Assembly: GCA_029532415.1 (NCBI GenBank)
Contig: JAQOTA010000055.1
Coordinates: 372,001-436,000 of the forward strand
Direction: 5' to 3'
DNA: 64,000 bases
Origin: Marasmius tenuissimus
Taxonomy: Eukaryota; Basidiomycota; Agaricomycetes; Agaricales; Marasmiaceae
Shown piece after piece: positions 58,996 through 64,000 of the stretch (its first letter is position 1; each line of letters opens with the position of its first letter). The notes under the pieces are model-generated. The model saw only the letters and a list, made by a program, of their open reading frames with translations, was not told the origin of the DNA and ran no database searches. The translations under genes were made by a program, and so were the position numbers.

Positions 58996-59095
58996 TAATC
59001 TTGCATATTCAGGTTCAGTCTGCGAGGACACTTGAGACTTTTGTATCGTTTGACGAGTGAGATCACCGGTCAAGCTCAAGCCGGACATCGGTAGG

Positions 59096-62000
59096 TCAAG
59101 TTACTTCCAGAGTTGAGTGGCACGTAGCACAATCCCGAGAACTTGGGACCTCGTCTGAGCTGGTAAGATGAAAACTCCTGTTCGTGGCGCATGGGGAGAA
59201 CGAGAGTGAGAAAAGGGGAGCGAGATAGTGCACATGAGCTCGAGGGTTAGGATGGGCAGAAAACGTCGCCCAGCAAGGACAGACGGAAAAAGCAGACGGG
59301 TGGAAATAGGGCATGAGACGAACATACAAACATTATATCCATGCCGAAGACCAGAATAGTAGGGTGACTCCTATACTATACCCGAGATCCAATGATTGCT
59401 TGCCTAAACAACAACCTTCAAGACCATCTACTGGTCCATCTGCCGGCACAGGTGTATAGACGGCTGACGCCCATGATCAGTTCCATCAGGCGCAAGGCAT
59501 TCCCCAGGGCCCGGTATCTCCAATGGACAAGTATCATTGGTGATTGAAAACTGAAGATTTGGTTCCGCCTGCATCCAGTCTACCACCGAGCCTCCAACGA
59601 GGTATACGATAGTAACGATTCGTTAGAAACACGAGGTCAAGTGTTACCCTCCATTGAATGATAGACACCTTCTTGTGCTAATGACGACGGCGTAGGAGAT
59701 AAATTCCGTCTTGGTGGGAGAACGTCTGGCTCGGTACAGATCAGTAGATCTCTTGATAGGAGTACCGTCGGGCTTTGACATTCGAGAATGACCCAAAGTG
59801 GTGAAGAGCGTTGATGGTACTATCAAAGCTTAGAGTCAGCTATGGCTCAGGTACTAGAAGGTTAGGAGAAGGAACCAAAGGAGGGGATCTTGCGAGTTCG
59901 AGTCGAGTCGAACACAGCCAAGAGGGTGACAACAGAGGCGACGAAGGGCCCTGTGCAGGCAAGAGATGAGGGGTTTCAAATGCCGTAGAAATGGGAACGA
60001 GAAGGAGGTATGAATGAGAACACTCACCTTAACGGCCTCTACTTGCATGTTTTCCCATCATCTAATTGAGGGCCCAGCGCAAAGGCGTCCGCTCGGAGCC
60101 TCACTGGTGACACCAAGGTAACCTCCTCCCGCCATCGACTTGGCGATCCTTCATACGCCACCTCTCTTCATCCAACCTATCGTCTAGTTTTGGACCCCCC
60201 CTGCCGGGCCGTATCGTACAAGTATCTGATGATTATGGGTACGAAGCACTGATGGTTCTGGTAAAGCGCATGAGGTTCCGCGACTCACGAGTGATAGCTG
60301 CGTACTGGAGATAAGTGAGCATAAGGGAAAGTAGAAAATGACAGGCAGACGCGATACGCTATCTGGAGTCACCTGAGGAGGTTTCGAAATGACCATTGCC
60401 TGGAGGTCATGGAACACCACCGGGCCTCCAGCAACGAAGCAGAAATCAATCATCCAGGGCCACAGGCTCGAGTGGTATTCTTAAACAACGCTGGCCGACA
60501 TAAAGGCACCCGGTCGGCGTGTGTGTTGCGTTCTGACGACGAGGAGGGAAGGAATGGGGTCGTGACAGTGAATCTGGGTTCCTTGGTCTTGTACGCCATC
60601 ACAGGTCCACAAGACCGTCCTGGCATCATTCTCGGACTGGCTGTAGGGTATCGACGAAAGCCTAAACGCCATGAATGATGGTTGATTCTGTTGTAGTTCA
60701 AGCGCTTGCGACCATGAAGGAGGAACGAAGGGAAGAATGCCGTGGGTCGATTCGAGGTCGAGAAAAAGGTGTGAGAGCGACCAGTCGGCAACACCAGAAA
60801 CGTGAAGATGAATCGAGTTCGGCGATGGACCATGTTGTCCTCGCTGACGCCGGGAATGTCGCTTTCGTCGTCTTTCGCCTCCCCAAATCTTTTCTTTCCT
60901 CCACCCGAACACTTTCTTGATCATGACGTTCTGTGCGATACAGCTATCCGGTAATCGAACTTTGGTAGTCAAGGCCTATTAAACTGTCCGAAGGACCACG
61001 AGCGTTTCCTGAGCGATTGCAAGGTGAGTGAGCACAAGAAGGGCAAGAAAACGAGAGTAAACACGACGCGCACCCTGTGTGTATGCCCGACAGAAATGTC
61101 CTACTCGAGAGTGGTGCGGGGCAAGTCATCTGGGTTGAGGCTTTCACAGTAAAATCGTCTTGGCCTTGGCTGTCAATTTGGCTAATTGGCTTGCCATATC
61201 GAGGGCCTGGGTAGGGAGAAAAGGATAGATCTTAGGTAAACTTCATGGGGCGAAAGGCATCCGTCGCTTGGAGAGCAGGGAGTCACTGGAAAAGCAGGAT
61301 AGAGTCAGCTTTGTATCAAGGCCAGAGAGCGCATGAAAAAAGAGAAGTTGAGGAGGGTGTTGGTGTATGTAATCAAGGGCGAAAAAAGACTGCGGTAATG
61401 GTCGCGTTTGTATCAAGGGCATAACGAGAAAGAAAGGCACAGGAATCCAGTGAAGGTGGAATGGTAGGAAAGAACAGCGCTCACTTAACGATTTTCCTCC
61501 GTCATCAGCATCCCGACTATCTAGTGCAATGGCTTCGCAGCCAACGCAAGGTCAACGCCACTCAACTCCCATTTCTTTGCTGTCCGATTTCTATTGGCGC
61601 CAGTATTCGAAGTTATGGTCGTACAGAAAACCCTACGAGAGGAAGCTTGCATTCTGCATAATGGAAGAGTTAGGTGGCAGTAGAAACAACGAGAAGGATG
61701 CGCCGCGTACTCATTGAGATTCAAGACGAGATTCCTGCGGATAGACGACTCTGCGGGCGGAGGCTCGGTGAGTCGTGACCCAAGCCTAATTCCGTAGTCA
61801 GCTCGTTGAAGGGGTGACTGGACGACGACTTCGGTTTCCACATGTTTTCCGATTGTTCTCTCTTATCCGATACGCCCTCTACTCTGCAACCAGCTCTCTT
61901 TGCGCCTTTGGCCACTTCATCCCAGTTCGCGGCATCGTTCAACCTTGCTCTTCACGGTGCAAGTTTCTCTGAACCGTATCCTCGAGCGAACCTTCATGAG

Positions 62001-62110
62001 CGAGCGGTGTGTCAGGGAGAGAGGGGTCGAGTTGGTTGGAGGACAGAAGGTTTTGGTCGATCTGGGGCGGTGGGTAATTGTTCGGTGAACGAGGTCAACT
62101 CCGGTGTCGG
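59096..62110 (-). pseudogene. R1 repeat copy f
   Basis: Nearly full R1 copy without the 36.2 kb MITE. Pieces on the minus strand from the 5' side: NWDEVAKGAKRAGCRVEG (61.88-61.93) opening an exon to 61721; donor GTACGCGG with acceptor ATGCAG; the exon with SGVDLALAAKPLH (61.55), closed by a stop; LSSRTFLSGIHTGCAS (61.1); RLPDSCIAQN (60.95); YSQSENDARTVLWTCDGVQD (60.6); MAGGGYLGVTSEA (60.1); and the hydrophobic left end (59.1-59.6). Overall the closest relative of copy b. Confidence 0.6.
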
Positions 62111-63830
62111 CGGGGTAGAATCCTCTCAAACATTCAAGTTTTGCGTAGCACGATTGCGGGAACATATATCGTACGATTTGGTATCGTTAAAGTTCCAATT
62201 TGCATGATATGAGAGGACGTACATGCAGGAGTGAGTGAAAAGGGAGTGAGGCGACATCGTACAATCATATGTGGGGCTTGTGTTTGAGATACATAGAACA
62301 TCCACAAATAGATACAAGATACAAATGGCGTACGATATTAACACCCAACCACATAATCTATGCCAAAAGCCAGAATCGCAGTACAAAACCTAAGCCCAAA
62401 AACCCAACAATCGATCGCCGTAGCATCCACTAATACATACAGCCAACACTCAGGGGTTGGCCTCGTCAGGCGCAATGTGGTCCCAGTTTCTCCAAATCAA
62501 CGAGTTTCATTCTGCTCATGAACAGGGATTAAGGCCGACGCATCTGAGTTGAATTTACTTCATTGTCGGTCACTAACGACTGTGAGCGGTCCATCCAGTT
62601 CGTTATGTGGGGACAGCGTGTCGAGTGTTGTGCAAGTGAGTGATTAAGACTGTCATCCAGCAACGAACGCGAGGAGACTGAATGACTTTGAATGATGTAT
62701 TCAAGTTTGGAACCATCCGCCTGCCAGCTCAATATTCATAAACAACAGATTTCGGCGTAGAAAGAGCACGAGAGAAATTTTTCGTCAGCCTCTTTGGACA
62801 AGGGACATCCTTCGCCTGACAAACGTGGTAATACCGGGGCCTGGAAGTGGAACAAAGTCAGCTCAGGCTCGAGGCTCGGGAATTGTGAGTTCAGTCAAGA
62901 GTAACAAGACAGGCCATGTTACTGGTGGCGGTTAGAGGTGATAGTCACGCGAGAACAAAGACACAGGAAGACCAGTGATGATGAAATGGTAGGAACGAAA
63001 GGTACTCACCCAGCGACTTCCTTCCTCGGCAGCATCCTGGCTATGGACATCCAAGGCCGACGCCTCGATAGTTTCACTGTCTTCCAGTCACACCACTGTT
63101 CGTGAATCATTGAATCTGTTCTTTGAAACTGTAGTCAGCGTAGGGAGAATCCACAGAGACGAAGCTTGCATTCTACATGACGGAAGAGTTAGTGGATAGT
63201 GGGAACAGAGGGAAAGACGCGACACGTACTCGTTCATAAAGATGAGATTCCTGCGGAGACGACTCTGCGAACGGTGGCATATTGATATCACCATTCAAGA
63301 CCCAGACCGAGTATTTTGCCTGTGCCCCTGAGCGAGTTACGAGTATCGGTGAGCCAGCGGTCTGTCAGGGACAGAGGAGTCGAGATGGTTGGAGGCCAGA
63401 GGGTTTTGTCGATCTAGGGCTTCACGTTGTGATCGGTCGTCCGACGCGCTCAATTTGGCCTCGTGATTCTCCCTGGACGAGCAGGCGTTGAGTGATTTAG
63501 GTGTAAATAATTCGAGAAGATGGTTGGAGTGTTCGTTGTTGTTGAGCCCGTCGAGTTGTAGGCGTCATCGTGGTAGAGGAGAGAGGCGAGTTCAACAAGC
63601 GCTCATTGTGGAAAATAGTCGACGGCCACTGGCACCGAACCAGATGCATCTCGTGCAGACCTTCTACTCGACCAGGATCGTCCCGAAACACTGCTCCATC
63701 TTATGCTCTAAACTCGACAGACTCATCCTGAATATGGCCCCCAACCCTTTTATATCGTCTTCTCGGACGCGAACTCATGTTCGATGCCAGACCTTACGTG
63801 ACTCCGTATACTGAAAGTTTTTCAAGCTCA
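62111..63830 (-). pseudogene. R1 repeat copy g (internally deleted)
   Basis: R1 copy next to copy f. It has the hydrophobic left end (62.13-62.5, SLVDLEKLG in one frame near 62.5), the exon module with GTACGTGTCG donor and CTAAC branch (63.15-63.24), and the right end (GGCGTCATCGTGG near 63.56, CAAGCGCTCATTG near 63.6). The A part is cut short (63.29-63.43) and lacks the NWDE motif. The rest of the window to 64000 shows nothing recognisable. Confidence 0.6.
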
Positions 63831-64000
63831 ATCTCACCAGGTTTTGTTCATCAAGTAGTACAATTGAGTGATCTATCCATACAGTAATCGTAGTAAAATA
63901 CATTTCTAGCGTTATTATCGTCCGAGACGTCGGAGGAGTGCCATGAGTGAAGTACCAAGATCGAATGAAAGGTGAAGACCGGTCTGTGTCAAATATCGAA

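Noticed and set aside
59880..59925. Possible tRNA T-arm (GAGTTCGAGTCGAGTCG)
   Set aside because: No acceptor stem or anticodon arm can be formed around it; it belongs to an R1 copy.
35250..63830. R1 as a retrotransposon or Helitron
   Set aside because: No reverse transcriptase, integrase, helicase or Rep motif, no long terminal repeats, and the copies keep intron-like splice sites.
31000..64000. CRISPR-like spaced repeats
   Set aside because: The repeats are long, divergent and gene-like, with no regular short spacers; the DNA is eukaryotic.

Overview
The window is nuclear DNA of a mushroom-forming basidiomycete (Agaricomycetes). The signs are genes broken by many 45-80 base introns with GTGAGT/GTACGT donors, long Ser/Pro-rich linkers, a hybrid histidine kinase whose H box (FHEVRVPLN) is of the basidiomycete type, an Agaricomycete-only orphan family, and expanded families of NACHT NTPases and F-box/LRR proteins. 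No tRNA, rRNA or CRISPR array was recognised. All gene models were spliced by eye; exact exon borders are inferences.

The left part (1-26 kb) is ordinary gene space: a membrane hybrid histidine kinase (minus), a chromatin reader of the Snt2 type with BAH, PHD, ELM2-like, SANT and extended PHD modules (plus), a Doa4/USP8-type ubiquitin hydrolase with an N-terminal inactive rhodanese domain (minus), an Agaricomycete orphan gene (plus), a 2-oxoglutarate/Fe(II) dioxygenase (plus), a fungal AAA-ATPase-like gene (minus) and an F-box/LRR gene with a one-base frameshift (minus).

The right part (27-64 kb) is an accessory region. Four paralogous NACHT genes lie on the minus strand (27.9-30.4, 32.0-34.6, 41.3-43.8 and 55.5-58.3 kb). 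They share an N-terminal Asn/Gln-rich octapeptide repeat, a NACHT core, a Cys-containing CxCDLS motif and a separate last exon ending in LPWEQW. No WD40, ankyrin or TPR repeats are visible, so these are NLR/STAND-like proteins without a known effector or sensor domain. The space between them is filled by divergent copies of a repeat unit (called R1 here) that looks like a decayed multi-exon minus-strand gene, by two copies of a plus-strand gene relic (C) and by copies of another decayed minus-strand gene (E/S). The order R1-C-E/S-NACHT occurs twice (about 35.3-43.9 and 49-58.3 kb), so the array grew by segmental duplication. Two short non-autonomous DNA transposons with TA target duplications were found; for one, a paralogous R1 copy shows the empty site. 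A decayed F-box copy at 47.4-47.9 kb is related to the F-box gene at 24.5-26.2 kb.
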